A stretch of DNA of 62,973 nt from Streptomyces sp. NP160 (GTDB taxonomy: Bacteria; Actinomycetota; Actinomycetes; Actinomycetales; Quadrisphaeraceae), in contig NZ_VDMJ01000035.1 in assembly GCF_006335115.1 (NCBI RefSeq), positions 1 through 62,973 on the forward strand, given 5' to 3'. The first letter of the stretch is position 1. Every line of letters begins with the position of its first letter. The notes beneath the pieces are model-generated. The model was not told where the DNA came from, searched no databases, and saw nothing but the letters and a program-made list of their open reading frames with translations. The position numbers were made by a program, and so were the translations under genes. Shown in pieces: positions 22,084-32,004 of this stretch.

Positions 22084-23114
22084 AGGGCGCCCGCTGAGGG
22101 GAGGACGTGGTTGCCGTAGGCGTCGACCACGGCGTCGGCGGCGTCGTGCTGGGCGTAGAGGGCGAACTGGTCGCAGCCCAGCTCGGCGAGCTCCGCGAGC
22201 CGCTCCAGCTGGGCGGCCGGCGACCCGAGCACGCAGAACCTGTCCACGACGTCGTCGGGCACGAAGGCGGCGTGGGTGTTGCCGGCGCGGCCGTGCTGGG
22301 CGTAGTCGTACCCCTGCCGGGCGGCGATGTAGTCGCTGAGCGCCTTCGGAACGCCCGCACCGTCACCGCCGTACTTGGCGACGATGTCCGCGACGTGGTT
22401 CCCGACCATCCCCCCGAACCAGCGGGTCTGCTCGCGGGCGTGCGCGAGCTGGGCGGCGGAGCCGTCGGTGACGTAGGCGGGGGCGGCCACGCAGAAGCGG
22501 ATGGAGCCGGGGTCGCGCCCGGCGGCCTCGGCGGCCTCCCGCACCTTGGCGATGGTCCACGCGGCGATGGCCGGGTCGGCCAGCTGGAGGATGAAGCCGT
22601 CGGCCACCTCCCCGGTGAGCTGCAGCGCCTTCGGCCCGTAGGCGGCCACCCAGACCTCCACCGGTGGGGTGCCCTCGGGGACCCACGGGAAGCTCACCGA
22701 CGTGGTGCCCTCGCCCTCACCGCGCGTGACGGCGCCGCCGCCGGTGAGGGTGCGGATGGTCTGCACCGACTCCCGCAGCCCGGCGAGCGTCACCGGCTGG
22801 CCCTTGAGCGTGCGGACGGCGGAGTCGCCGCGGCCGATGCCGCAGACCACCCGCGGCCCGTGCATCTCCGCCAGCGTCGCGAACGTGCTCGCGGTGACGG
22901 TCGAGTCGCGGGTGGCGGGGTTGGTGACCATCGGCCCGACGACGATCCGGTCGGTGGCCTCGAGCATCGTCGCCTGGATGACGTACGGCTCCTGCCACAG
23001 CACGTGGGAGTCGAAGGTCCACGCGTGGGAGAAGCCCGCCTGCTCGGCGCGGACCGTGGCGGCGACCACGGCGCGTGCGGGTGGGTCCGTCTGGTAGACG
23101 ACCCCTACATCCAT
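22080..23114 (-). CDS. LLM-class (F420/FMN-dependent) oxidoreductase
   Basis: The 344-residue TIM-barrel protein belongs to the luciferase-like superfamily (VGPMVTNPATRDSTVTASTFATL and VCGIGRGDSAVRTLKG). In actinobacteria this subgroup commonly uses F420. I start it at ATG 23114, where the conserved strand MDVGVVYQTD begins; an upstream Cys-rich extension looks spurious. It lies between dihydropyrimidinase and the importer genes, so it may act on a pyrimidine-derived intermediate. No standard reductive pyrimidine step needs it, so its reaction is unknown. Confidence 0.85.
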   Translation of the reverse strand: MDVGVVYQTDPPARAVVAATVRAEQAGFSHAWTFDSHVLWQEPYVIQATMLEATDRIVVGPMVTNPATRDSTVTASTFATLAEMHGPRVVCGIGRGDSAVRTLKGQPVTLAGLRESVQTIRTLTGGGAVTRGEGEGTTSVSFPWVPEGTPPVEVWVAAYGPKALQLTGEVADGFILQLADPAIAAWTIAKVREAAEAAGRDPGSIRFCVAAPAYVTDGSAAQLAHAREQTRWFGGMVGNHVADIVAKYGGDGAGVPKALSDYIAARQGYDYAQHGRAGNTHAAFVPDDVVDRFCVLGSPAAQLERLAELAELGCDQFALYAQHDAADAVVDAYGNHVLPSAGAL

Positions 23115-23139
23115 GACGCGTCCATCCCGCTGCTCCTCG

Positions 23140-24570
23140 TCATCGCAGGTAGCTCGACAGGCCGCGGCGCACGAAGCGGCCGTGGCCCGCACGGCCGGTC
23201 CACACGCCGTCGTCGAGCACCACCGAGCCGCGCGACAGCACCGTCTTCACGCCACCCGTCACGGCGAACCCCTCCCACGCGGAGTGGTCGAGGTTCATGT
23301 GGTGGGTGTCCTTGGACAGCACGTGCTGGCGCTGCGGGTCGTAGATCACGACGTCGGCGTCGGAGCCCGGGGCGATGACGCCCTTCTGCGGGTAGAGCCC
23401 GAACATCCGCGCCGGCGTGGTGGAGCAGGTCTCCACCCACCGCTCCAGGCTGATCTGCCCGGCGACGACGCCCTGGTGGACGAGGTCCATGCGGTGCTCC
23501 ACCGTGCCCATCCCGTTGGGGATCCTGCGGAAGTCGCCGCGGCCCAGCTCCTTCTGGTCCTTGAAGCAGAAGGGGCAGTGGTCGGTGGAGACGACGGCGA
23601 GGTCGTCGGTGCGCAGGCCCTTCCACAGGTCGGCGTGGTGGCCCTCGTGCTTGCTGCGCAGCGGCGGGGAGGCCACCCACTTGGCGCCCTCGAACGGGTC
23701 GCCGTCGGCGGAGACGGCGCCGAGCTGGTCCTCGAGGGTCAGGTAGAGGTACTGCGGGCAGGTCTCGGCGAAGACGTTGCGGCCGGCGTCGCGGGCGGCG
23801 GCGACGTGCCCGAGCGCCTGTGACGCCGAGAGGTGCACGAAGTACAGCGGCGTGCCGCCGGCCACCTCGGCCAGGGCGATGCAGCGGTGGGTGGCCTCGC
23901 CCTCGAGGACCGGCGGTCGGGTCAGCCCGTGCCACACCGGGGTGGTGTCGCCGCGGGCGGCGGCCTGGGCGGCGAGCACGTCGATGGCGATGCCGTTCTC
24001 GGCGTGCATCATGATCAGCGCGCCGTTGTCGCGTGCCTTCTGCATGGCGCGCAGCACCTGGCCGTCGTCGCTGTAGAAGACGCCGGGGTAGGCGGTGAAC
24101 AGCTTGAAGCTCGTGACGCCCTCGCTGGTGACCAGCCGGTCCATGGCCGCGAGCGCTGCGTCGTCGACCCCTCCCACGATCATGTGGAAGCCGTAGTCGA
24201 TGGCGGTCTTCCCCTCGGCCTTGGCGTGCCAGGCGGCGAGGCCCTCCTCGACGTCCTGCCCGGCGGTCTGCACGGCGAAGTCGACGATGGTCGTGGTGCC
24301 GCCCCAGGCGGCCGCGACGGTGCCGGTGGTGAAGTCGTCGGAGGCCTCGGTGCCGCCGAAGGGCAGGCGCATGTGGGTGTGGACGTCCACGCCGCCGGGC
24401 ACGACGTAGCAGCCGGTCGCGTCGATGCGCCTGGTGTCGGGCCCGACGACCGCGTCGGCGCCGCCGGGGACGTGCAGGCTGGCGATGACCTCACCGTCGA
24501 CCAGCACGTCCATGGGCGCGGCGCCGGTGGTGCTGACGACGGTGCCGCCGTGGACGAGGGTGAGCGTCAT
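23140..24570 (-). CDS. hydA: Dihydropyrimidinase (D-hydantoinase)
   Basis: The 476-residue amidohydrolase opens dihydrouracil/dihydrothymine to N-carbamoyl-beta-alanine. Metal ligands appear as VDVHTHMR (His-X-His), the Lys in TSFKLFTAYPG that is carbamylated, the His in MMHAENG, the His in FVHLSAS and the Asp in VSTDHCPF. Length and motif order match the family throughout. Its start overlaps the ureidopropionase gene by 4 bp. It is the second step of reductive pyrimidine catabolism. Dihydropyrimidine dehydrogenase, the first step, is not in this window. Confidence 0.95.
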   Translation of the reverse strand: MTLTLVHGGTVVSTTGAAPMDVLVDGEVIASLHVPGGADAVVGPDTRRIDATGCYVVPGGVDVHTHMRLPFGGTEASDDFTTGTVAAAWGGTTTIVDFAVQTAGQDVEEGLAAWHAKAEGKTAIDYGFHMIVGGVDDAALAAMDRLVTSEGVTSFKLFTAYPGVFYSDDGQVLRAMQKARDNGALIMMHAENGIAIDVLAAQAAARGDTTPVWHGLTRPPVLEGEATHRCIALAEVAGGTPLYFVHLSASQALGHVAAARDAGRNVFAETCPQYLYLTLEDQLGAVSADGDPFEGAKWVASPPLRSKHEGHHADLWKGLRTDDLAVVSTDHCPFCFKDQKELGRGDFRRIPNGMGTVEHRMDLVHQGVVAGQISLERWVETCSTTPARMFGLYPQKGVIAPGSDADVVIYDPQRQHVLSKDTHHMNLDHSAWEGFAVTGGVKTVLSRGSVVLDDGVWTGRAGHGRFVRRGLSSYLR

Positions 24571-25406
24571 GGCGTGACCAGCGGGCCGTAGGAGTCGGGG
24601 CGGCGGTCCCGGTAGAACGCCCACCGGTCGCGGACGGCGGTGAGCAGGTCCATGTCGAGGTCGCGGACCACGAGCTCGGCCTCGTGGGCGGAGGCGTACT
24701 CGCCGACCGGCTTGCCCTCGGGGTCGGCGAAGTAGCTGGTGCCGTAGAAGTCGTCGTCGCCGAGGTCCTCGACGCCCACCCGGTTGATGGCGCCGACGTA
24801 GTACTCGTTGGCCACGGCCGCGGCGGACTGCTCCAGCTTCCACAGGTAGTTGGACAGGCCGCGGCTGGTGGCGGAGGGGTTGAAGACGATCTCGGCGCCG
24901 TTCAGGCCCAGCGCGCGCCAGCCCTCGGGGAAGTGGCGGTCGTAGCAGATGTAGACGCCCACCCTGCCGACGGCGGTGTCGAAGACGGGGTACCCCAGGT
25001 TGCCCGGGCGGAAGTAGAACTTCTCCCAGAACCCCTTGACCTGTGGGATGTGGTTCTTGCGGTACTTGCCGAGGTAGGTGCCGTCGGCGTCGATGACGGC
25101 GGCGGTGTTGTAGAGGACGCCGGGCTGCTCCTGCTCGTACACGGGCAGGACGACGACGATGGAGTGCTCGCGGGCCAGCGCCTGGAACCGCTCCACCGTC
25201 GGACCGGGGACGGACTCGGCGTAGGCGTAGTACTGCGGGTCCTGCACCTGGCAGAAGTACGGGCCGTAGAAGAGCTCCTGGAAGCAGATCACCTGCGCGC
25301 CCTGGCCCGCGGCCTGGACGAGGTAGTCCTCGTGGGCCTTGATCATCGACTCCTTGTCGCCGGTCCAGGTGGTCTGGACCAGGGCGGCGCGGACGGTGCG
25401 CGGCAT
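24567..25406 (-). CDS. Nitrilase-family beta-ureidopropionase
   Basis: The 279-residue carbon-nitrogen hydrolase has a catalytic triad visible as Glu in CFQELFYGP, Lys in KYRKNHIPQ and Cys in YICYDRHFPEG. N-carbamoyl-beta-alanine amidohydrolases share this KNHIPQ and FNPSAT pattern. It releases beta-alanine, CO2 and ammonia, completing pyrimidine breakdown with the next gene's product. It is the first gene of the leftward operon, and its ATG at 25406 is followed by the canonical strand VRAALVQTTW. A GlnR-like site lies about 85 bp upstream. Confidence 0.92.
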   Translation of the reverse strand: MPRTVRAALVQTTWTGDKESMIKAHEDYLVQAAGQGAQVICFQELFYGPYFCQVQDPQYYAYAESVPGPTVERFQALAREHSIVVVLPVYEQEQPGVLYNTAAVIDADGTYLGKYRKNHIPQVKGFWEKFYFRPGNLGYPVFDTAVGRVGVYICYDRHFPEGWRALGLNGAEIVFNPSATSRGLSNYLWKLEQSAAAVANEYYVGAINRVGVEDLGDDDFYGTSYFADPEGKPVGEYASAHEAELVVRDLDMDLLTAVRDRWAFYRDRRPDSYGPLVTP

Positions 25407-25488
25407 GCGGCCTCCGGTGGTGCGTGGGGTGCTGCGGAACGGGAGGAGGCATGGGTACGCACCGGATGCGTCAGCGGCGTTGCGCCGC

Positions 25489-25504
25489 GTTTCGCCCCTG
25501 TGAC
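25489..25504 (-). promoter_or_regulatory. Candidate GlnR box for the pyrimidine operon
   Basis: On the minus strand GTCAC-n6-GAAAC matches the GlnR half-box GTnAC-n6-GnAAC exactly. It lies 83-98 bp upstream of the ureidopropionase start, in the 176-bp divergent region. GTTGC at 25479-25483 could be part of a second, imperfect half. Nitrogen control would fit an ammonia-releasing pathway. Confidence 0.35.
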
Positions 25505-25582
25505 GGATGGTCGCGGGGCGCGGCGCCGGTGTTTCTCGTCGAACCCGCCGCGCGCGGCACGCCCAGCGGTCACGATGGGTGG

Positions 25583-25981
25583 GTGACCCAGCTACCCACC
25601 GTGGCGCGGCCCGCGCTGGTGCCGGCGCAGCGGTCGCGGCCTCAGGCCGAGGAGCTGGCTCCGCTGCTGCGCGAGCGCCCGCGCCGGCGCGAGCGGCGCT
25701 CGGGCGGTGCGCTCGGCGTCGGCGCCCTGGTGGTGGCCCTGGTGGTGGCGCTGGTGGTGGCGCTGGGCCTGGCCGCCTACCTGTGGGTGGTCGGCGACGC
25801 CTGGCAGCAGCGCGCGGAGACCGGCGACGCGGAGCGCGCTGCGCTGGTGGGCACGTCGGAGCAGCTGCAGCAGCGGGTCGACGCGCTGCAGGCTGACCTC
25901 GCCGCCTCCGACGCTCGCGTGGAGCAGCTGGCCGCCGAGAAGGCCCGGGCGACGGACCTGCGCGAAGCGGCGGACCGCTGA
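25583..25981 (+). CDS. Single-pass membrane protein with coiled coil
   Basis: The 132-residue protein has a basic N-terminal cytoplasmic segment (about 1-40), one strong helix (ALVVALVVALVVALGLAAYL, ~45-65) and an outer coiled coil (QLQQRVDALQADLAASDARV, ~85-125). Function unknown. Its stop overlaps the start region of the secreted protease gene, suggesting the two are made together. Confidence 0.7.
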   Translation: MTQLPTVARPALVPAQRSRPQAEELAPLLRERPRRRERRSGGALGVGALVVALVVALVVALGLAAYLWVVGDAWQQRAETGDAERAALVGTSEQLQQRVDALQADLAASDARVEQLAAEKARATDLREAADR

Positions 25982-26706
25982 GGCGCAGCGCCGTCGGTGG
26001 GGCCGTCGTCGTCCTGCTCGGTGTGCTGGGGACGGCGGCGTGCGGGGCGGTGCCGCCGCTGCCGCCGGTGGACGCGGTGGCGGCCGACCCGGCGGGGGCA
26101 GCGGCCGGCGCCGTCGCGAGCGCCGAGGCCGCTGACGTGCTGCGGACCGCGGTGCGCGCGTCGGTGCGCGTGCGGACGGTCGGCTGCACGAGCGTGAGGA
26201 CGGGCTCGGGGTTCGCCGTGGACGCGCACACCCTGGTCACCAACGCCCACGTGGTGGCGGGCGCGGAGCAGCTGCAGGTGGACACGTGGGACGGGCACCA
26301 GCTGGCGGTGACCGGGTCGGTGACGGCCACCGTGGCCGACCTCGCCGTGGTGAGGACCCGCGAGGAGCTGCCGGCCAGCGTGCCGCTGGCGGGCGCCGAC
26401 CCCAGCGGCGGCGAGGCCGTCACGGTGGTCGGGTACCCGCACGGCGAGGCGCTCGCCCGGGCCACCGGCACGGTGACCGGTCCCGCCGAGGACCCGCTGC
26501 AGGCCGCGGCGGCCGCGGTGCTGCAGCTGGAGGCGCCGGTGGCGCCGGGCAGCTCGGGGTCGGCGGTGGTGGACGGCAGCGGGTCGGTGGTCGGCGTCGT
26601 CTACGCGGGTGCGACCACGGGTGAGGACGCCTACGCGGTGCCGGTCAGCACGCTGCGGGCCGCGCTGGCGGCGCGGGGACCGCTGGACGCCTCAGCCCGC
26701 TGCTGA
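25978..26706 (+). CDS. Secreted trypsin-like serine protease, probable lipoprotein
   Basis: The catalytic triad is visible: His in VTNAHVVAGA, Asp in ATVADLAVV and Ser in APGSSGSAV. This is the HtrA/trypsin arrangement, without a PDZ domain. The N-terminus RRSAVGGAVVVLLGVLGTAAC is a signal peptide with a lipobox-like Cys. No ATG, GTG or TTG precedes it in frame. The only candidate is CTG 25978, overlapping the previous stop as CTGA. GTG 26023 would cut the signal peptide in half. The start is therefore unusual or uncertain; the protease domain is not. Confidence 0.8.
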   Translation: MRRSAVGGAVVVLLGVLGTAACGAVPPLPPVDAVAADPAGAAAGAVASAEAADVLRTAVRASVRVRTVGCTSVRTGSGFAVDAHTLVTNAHVVAGAEQLQVDTWDGHQLAVTGSVTATVADLAVVRTREELPASVPLAGADPSGGEAVTVVGYPHGEALARATGTVTGPAEDPLQAAAAAVLQLEAPVAPGSSGSAVVDGSGSVVGVVYAGATTGEDAYAVPVSTLRAALAARGPLDASARC

Positions 26707-27660
26707 CGCCGCCGAGGCTCCGGCTCGGCGGTCGCTGCGGACGACGACGACGCCCGCGAGCACCACCGCCCCTCCGACCAGCTGGACGGTGCTCAGGTGC
26801 TGGCCCAGGAGCACCCACGCCCACGCGGCGGCGAAGAGCACCTCGGTGAGTGCCACGAACGACGCCGGTGCCGCGGACAGCCGCCGCGCGGCGGCGATGC
26901 CGGTGCTGTAGGCGAACGCGGTGGCGATGGCCACCATGCCGAGCACCACCGACCACCACGGGACGGCCGAGCCGGCGAGGGTGGCGTCAGCCGTGCTGAA
27001 CCCCATCGGCAGCAGCCCGACGAGCGCGGCGGCGCCCAGCAGCGCTGCGCCGACGAGCATGCCCACCCAGGAGAGGGCGAGGGCGGGGACGCCGCCCCCG
27101 TCGTGCGCGGCGAGCACGAAGTACACGGCCAGGCAGACACCGGCGACGCCCGCCCACACCAGGCCGCTGCCTCCGGTGAAGCCGTCGCCGCCCACGCCGA
27201 GCACCAGGGAGAGGCCGGCGAGGGCGCCCAGGCCGCCGAGGGCGGTGCGCAGGCGGGGGCGCTGGCCGCCGAACGCCCAGGCCCAGGCGACCACCAGCAG
27301 GACGCCGGAGTACTCGATGAGCAGGGCCGTCGAGACCGGCACCGTCTCGACGGCGGCGAAGAACCCCAGCTGGCAGCCGGCCATGCCGAAGACGCCGAAG
27401 GGGAGGGCCCGCCAGCGGGCCCTCCGCAGCAGGTGCCAGCGGCCGCGGAGCTGGGCGAGGGCGAGGGGTGCGAGGACCAGGGACGCGCCGAGCATGCGCA
27501 CGATGACCGCGGAGCCGGGCGTCCACCCGGCGGCGAGCAGCGCGTTGGCGAAGATGCCGGACGTGCCGAACGCGGCGGCGGAGGCGAGAGCGAAGAGCAG
27601 CCCGCTCTGGGCCGGCAGGGTGGACGATGCCGGGACGGCGGCCACCGGTGCTGCTGTCAT
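26692..27660 (-). CDS. EamA/DMT superfamily transporter
   Basis: The 322-residue protein has ten membrane helices in two EamA repeats (for example the segment SAAAFGTSGIFANALLAAGWTPGSAVI and the second-repeat segment VALTEVLFAAAWAWVLLG). This family exports amino acids or metabolites. It is divergent from the CGNR regulator gene with a 67-bp gap, so that regulator is its likely controller. The 3' end overlaps the protease gene by 15 bp. Confidence 0.88.
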   Translation of the reverse strand: MTAAPVAAVPASSTLPAQSGLLFALASAAAFGTSGIFANALLAAGWTPGSAVIVRMLGASLVLAPLALAQLRGRWHLLRRARWRALPFGVFGMAGCQLGFFAAVETVPVSTALLIEYSGVLLVVAWAWAFGGQRPRLRTALGGLGALAGLSLVLGVGGDGFTGGSGLVWAGVAGVCLAVYFVLAAHDGGGVPALALSWVGMLVGAALLGAAALVGLLPMGFSTADATLAGSAVPWWSVVLGMVAIATAFAYSTGIAAARRLSAAPASFVALTEVLFAAAWAWVLLGQHLSTVQLVGGAVVLAGVVVVRSDRRAGASAASAAG

Positions 27661-27727
27661 GAGTCAAACCCCTCTACGCTTGTGACGCCGGGGCCGACGC
27701 TAGTGGTGCGCCGTGAAAGGAGTCAAG

Positions 27728-28282
27728 ATGCTTTTCGCTCATGACACCGAGCGCGAGCTCACCGCGCTCGTCGCCATGGTCAACACGCTCGGCCCCGTCT
27801 CCGGCGAGGAGGGCCTGCCCGACGTCGCGGCGCTGGACGCCTTCTGCGAGGAGCACCGCTGGAGCGGCCGGCGCGACCACGACCTCGCCGAGCTCGAGGC
27901 CGTCAGGTCGCTGCGCCCGCGGCTGCTCGCGCTGTGGGACCTCGCCCTGGCCGGGGAGGAGGAGCGCTTCGTCGACCTCGTCAACACCCTGCTGTCCGAG
28001 GGGCGCGCCCTGCCCCAGCTGGTCCGCCACGACGGCTGGGACTGGCACCTGCACGCCACGCCCGACGACGCCCCGCTGGACCGCCGCATGGCCGTGGAGG
28101 CCGGCATGGCGATGGTCGAGGTGGTGCGCCGCGGCGAGCTCGGCCGGCTGCAGCGCTGCGCCGGCGAGGACTGCTCCGACGTCTTCGTCGACCTGTCCAA
28201 GAACCGCTCCCGCCGCTTCTGCGACGGCTCGTGCGGCAACCGCGCCGCCGTCGCCGCCTACCGGGCCAGGATGCGGGCGTGA
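27728..28282 (+). CDS. CGNR zinc-finger (ABATE domain) regulator
   Basis: The 184-residue protein has a C-terminal zinc finger: Cys residues in RLQRCAGEDCSDVF, then SRRFCDGSCGNRAAV, which contains the eponymous CGNR. The N-terminal ABATE domain (1-~130) probably binds ligand. The start at ATG 27728 has a good AAGGAG six bases upstream. It is divergent from the EamA exporter and coupled to the downstream peptidase (28279). Confidence 0.9.
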   Translation: MLFAHDTERELTALVAMVNTLGPVSGEEGLPDVAALDAFCEEHRWSGRRDHDLAELEAVRSLRPRLLALWDLALAGEEERFVDLVNTLLSEGRALPQLVRHDGWDWHLHATPDDAPLDRRMAVEAGMAMVEVVRRGELGRLQRCAGEDCSDVFVDLSKNRSRRFCDGSCGNRAAVAAYRARMRA

Positions 28283-29634
28283 GCGGCGCCGTCGTCGACC
28301 CGGTCCACGCGCTCCAGGAGGCGGTGCGCGCCAGGACGACGGCGGGGGAGCGGGCCGCCTTCGCGGCGCTGCACGAGTCGCTGGCCACGAGCTTCCCGCG
28401 CGTGTTCGCGCAGCTGGAGCGGGTGGCGGTGCCCGGGGCGCCGTGGGCGCTGCTGCTGCACTGGTCTGGAGCCGGGGGCGCCGCGGGCCAGGCGGCGCCG
28501 CTCGTGCTCATGGCCCACCAGGACGTCGTGCCCGCCGGGGCGGAGGGGGCCTGGACGCACCCGCCCTTCGCCGGGGTGCTCGCACCGTCGGCCGAGGGTG
28601 AGTCCGTCTGGGGCCGAGGCACCCTCGACGACAAGGGCCCGCTGGTCGTGGTGCTCGCCGCGGTCGAGGCCCTCCTGGCCGAGGGCTTCGTGCCTGCGCG
28701 CGACGTGTGGCTCTCCTCCGGGTCCGACGAGGAGACCGGTGGCGCCTCGGCGGTCGCCGCCGTCGAGGTGCTGCGCGAGCGCGGCGTCCGCCCGTGGGCG
28801 GTGCTCGACGAGGGAGGCGCCGTCGCCGGGGGAGCGCTGCCGGGCGTGAGGGCACCGCTGGCCGTGGTGGGGGTGACCGAGAAGGGCAGCACGGTGCTGC
28901 GGCTCGTGGCCCGCGGGCGGGGCGGGCACGCCTCGACGCCCGCCCGCGGTGGCCCGGTGGCGCGGCTGGCCCGGGCGGTGGTCGCGCTGGAGCGCGCCGA
29001 GCGGCGCGCGGTGCTCGGGCCCGTCGAGCTGCCCGCGGCGACGCGGGAGCTGCTCCGCCGGGTGCTGCCGCAGCCGCTGGGCGCCCTGGCGGCCCGGTTC
29101 CCGGTGGCGGTGGGCCGCCTGCTCGTCCTCGCCGGGCCGGAGAGCGCCGCCATGGTCCGCACCACCCTCGCCTTCACCGCGATGCGCGGCTCCGACGCCG
29201 TCAACGCCGTCCCCGACGAGGCCTGGGTCGGCGTCAACGCCCGCATCATGAGCGGGGACTCCGTCGGTGCGGTGGTGGAGAGGGTGCGCCGGGTCGTGGC
29301 GGGCTGCGGCGTGGACGTGGAGGTCGTCGAGCCCGGCGAGCCCAGCCCCACCTCGCCCTTCTCGACGGGCCAGGACGACGACGAGGCCTTCGCGCTGCTC
29401 GAGCGGTGCACGGCCGAGGTCTACCCGGACGCGGTGAGCTCGCCCTACGTCGTCATGGCGGCCACCGACTCCCGGGCGTTCACCGCGGTGAGCGAGCGCG
29501 TCTACCGGTTCACCCCGCTGCGCATGAGCCGGGCGCAGCGGGCGTCGATCCACGGCGTGGACGAGCACGTCGCCGCCGCCGACCTCCACGACGGGGTGGC
29601 GTGGACCACGGCGCTGCTGCGCGGCCTGCCGTGA
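28279..29634 (+). CDS. M20/M28-type metallopeptidase (dipeptidase/amidohydrolase)
   Basis: The 451-residue protein has metal site 1 in LMAHQDVVPAG (His, Asp), then WGRGTLDDKGP (bridging Asp), the catalytic Glu-Glu in SDEETGG and Asp in VMAATDSRAF. The lid domain is about 200-320. Such enzymes hydrolyse dipeptides or N-acyl amino acids. GTG 28279 overlaps the CGNR stop, giving a coupled pair with the regulator. Confidence 0.9.
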   Translation: MSGAVVDPVHALQEAVRARTTAGERAAFAALHESLATSFPRVFAQLERVAVPGAPWALLLHWSGAGGAAGQAAPLVLMAHQDVVPAGAEGAWTHPPFAGVLAPSAEGESVWGRGTLDDKGPLVVVLAAVEALLAEGFVPARDVWLSSGSDEETGGASAVAAVEVLRERGVRPWAVLDEGGAVAGGALPGVRAPLAVVGVTEKGSTVLRLVARGRGGHASTPARGGPVARLARAVVALERAERRAVLGPVELPAATRELLRRVLPQPLGALAARFPVAVGRLLVLAGPESAAMVRTTLAFTAMRGSDAVNAVPDEAWVGVNARIMSGDSVGAVVERVRRVVAGCGVDVEVVEPGEPSPTSPFSTGQDDDEAFALLERCTAEVYPDAVSSPYVVMAATDSRAFTAVSERVYRFTPLRMSRAQRASIHGVDEHVAAADLHDGVAWTTALLRGLP

Positions 29635-29646
29635 GCGCGTCGATGT

Positions 29647-29660
29647 CGAACGCCCGTTCG
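29647..29660 (+). promoter_or_regulatory. LexA (SOS) box of recA
   Basis: CGAAC-GCCC-GTTCG is a perfect actinobacterial SOS box located 165-178 bp upstream of the recA start, matching the position of the damage-inducible recA promoter in related genera. Confidence 0.8.
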
Positions 29661-29824
29661 GTCCGCGGGAGTAGGGTGGGCCCTGTGATCGCAGCGGAGG
29701 GCCGTCCGTCCACAGGGCGCGGCCTCGCGGCGACGGACTGTCGGTGGTGGCGCCTAGCGTCGTCCCCGAACGCACCGCAGCAGCGCCCGGCCGGTCCGGG
29801 TGCCCGTCGACAGGGGTGATCCTC

Positions 29825-30882
<1,058 letters not shown>

Positions 30883-30886
<4 letters not shown>

Positions 30887-31395
30887 GCACGCGTCAGGGC
30901 GGCGGCGGCGATCCCGTCGCCGTCGCCCGGGACGTGGTGCTCCGCCAGCTCACCGCTGCTCCCCGGAGCCGGGCGCAGCTGGAGCAGAAGCTGGCCGAGA
31001 AGGGCGTCCCGGAGGAGGCCGCCGGGCAGGTGCTCGACAGGTTCACCGAGGTGGGCCTCGTCGACGACGCCGCGTACGCCGAGGTCCTCGTCAGGTCCCA
31101 GCGCCTCACCCGGGGCCTGGGCCGGCGAGGCCTCGCGCACGAGCTGCGCGCCAAGGGCGTCGACGACGCCACCGCGGCAGCAGCGCTGGAGCAGGTCGAC
31201 GACGAGGCCGAGGAGGCCTCGGCGCGGGGGCTCGTCGAGCGGCGGCTGCGGTCGATGAGCTCGCTGGCCCCCGAGGTCCAGACCCGGCGCCTCGCCGGGA
31301 TGCTGGCCCGCAAGGGGTACCCGCAGGGCCTGGTGATGAGGGTGGTGCGCGAGGCCGTGCGCTCGGAGTCGGAGCAGCTCGAGCAGGAGGACTGA
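30883..31395 (+). CDS. recX: Regulatory protein RecX
   Basis: RecX caps and destabilises RecA filaments. Three-helix repeats typical of the family are visible ([52 protein letters not shown]). The conserved segment before them ([14 protein letters not shown]) extends upstream of the first GTG (30931). No ATG, GTG or TTG precedes it; CTG 30883, overlapping the recA stop as CTGA, would give 170 residues. I give that coordinate, with 30931 as the conservative alternative (154 residues). Confidence 0.85.
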
Positions 31396-31398
31396 GCG

Positions 31399-32004
31399 GT
31401 GGACGTGGTCGTCGGCGCCGACGGGGTGCCCCGTTGCTCGTGGGGCGCCTCCACGCCGGACTACGCGGCGTACCACGACACCGAGTGGGGCTTCCCGGTC
31501 CGCGACGACCGGCGCCTCTTCGAGAAGGTCTGCCTGGAGGGCTTCCAGTCCGGTCTGAGCTGGCTGACCATCCTGCGCAAGCGCGAGGCGTTCCGCGCCG
31601 CCTTCGCGGGCTTCGACCACGAGGTGGTCGCCGAGTTCGACGAGCAGGACGTCCAGCGGCTCCTCGGTGACGCCGGCATCGTGAGGCACCGCGGGAAGAT
31701 CGAGGCGGCGGTCAACAACGCGGCGCGGGCCCGGGAGCTGGTGGCCGAGCACGGCAGCATCGCCGCCTACGTCTGGAGCTGGGAGCCGTCGGATGGCGGA
31801 GGGCGTTCCTTCGAGGTGCGCGCCACGTCACCCGAGTCGACGGCGATGAGCAAGGACCTCAAGAAGCGCGGCTGGCGGTTCGTCGGGCCCACCACCGCCT
31901 ACGCGTTCCACCAGGCGATGGGCCTGGTCAACGACCACGCACCGGGCTGCGCGGCGCGCGAGGAGGTCGACCTCGCACGCCGCGCCTTCGTCAGACCCTC
32001 GTGA
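31399..32004 (+). CDS. tag: DNA-3-methyladenine glycosylase I
   Basis: The 201-residue helix-hairpin-helix glycosylase removes 3-methyladenine. The zinc-site Cys/His and family motif appear as RCSWGASTPDYAAYHDTEWG, with catalytic region GFQSGLSWLTILRKREAFR and C-terminal YAFHQAMGLVNDHAPGC carrying the remaining His/Cys ligands. GTG 31399 follows the recX stop by 3 bp, so recA-recX-tag can form one damage-response transcript. Confidence 0.93.
   Translation: MDVVVGADGVPRCSWGASTPDYAAYHDTEWGFPVRDDRRLFEKVCLEGFQSGLSWLTILRKREAFRAAFAGFDHEVVAEFDEQDVQRLLGDAGIVRHRGKIEAAVNNAARARELVAEHGSIAAYVWSWEPSDGGGRSFEVRATSPESTAMSKDLKKRGWRFVGPTTAYAFHQAMGLVNDHAPGCAAREEVDLARRAFVRPS

Noticed and set aside
22080-23192. 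Cys-rich N-terminal extension of the LLM oxidoreductase
   Set aside because: The conserved first strand begins at ATG 23114; the extra 26 residues have no homologous look and no ribosome site.
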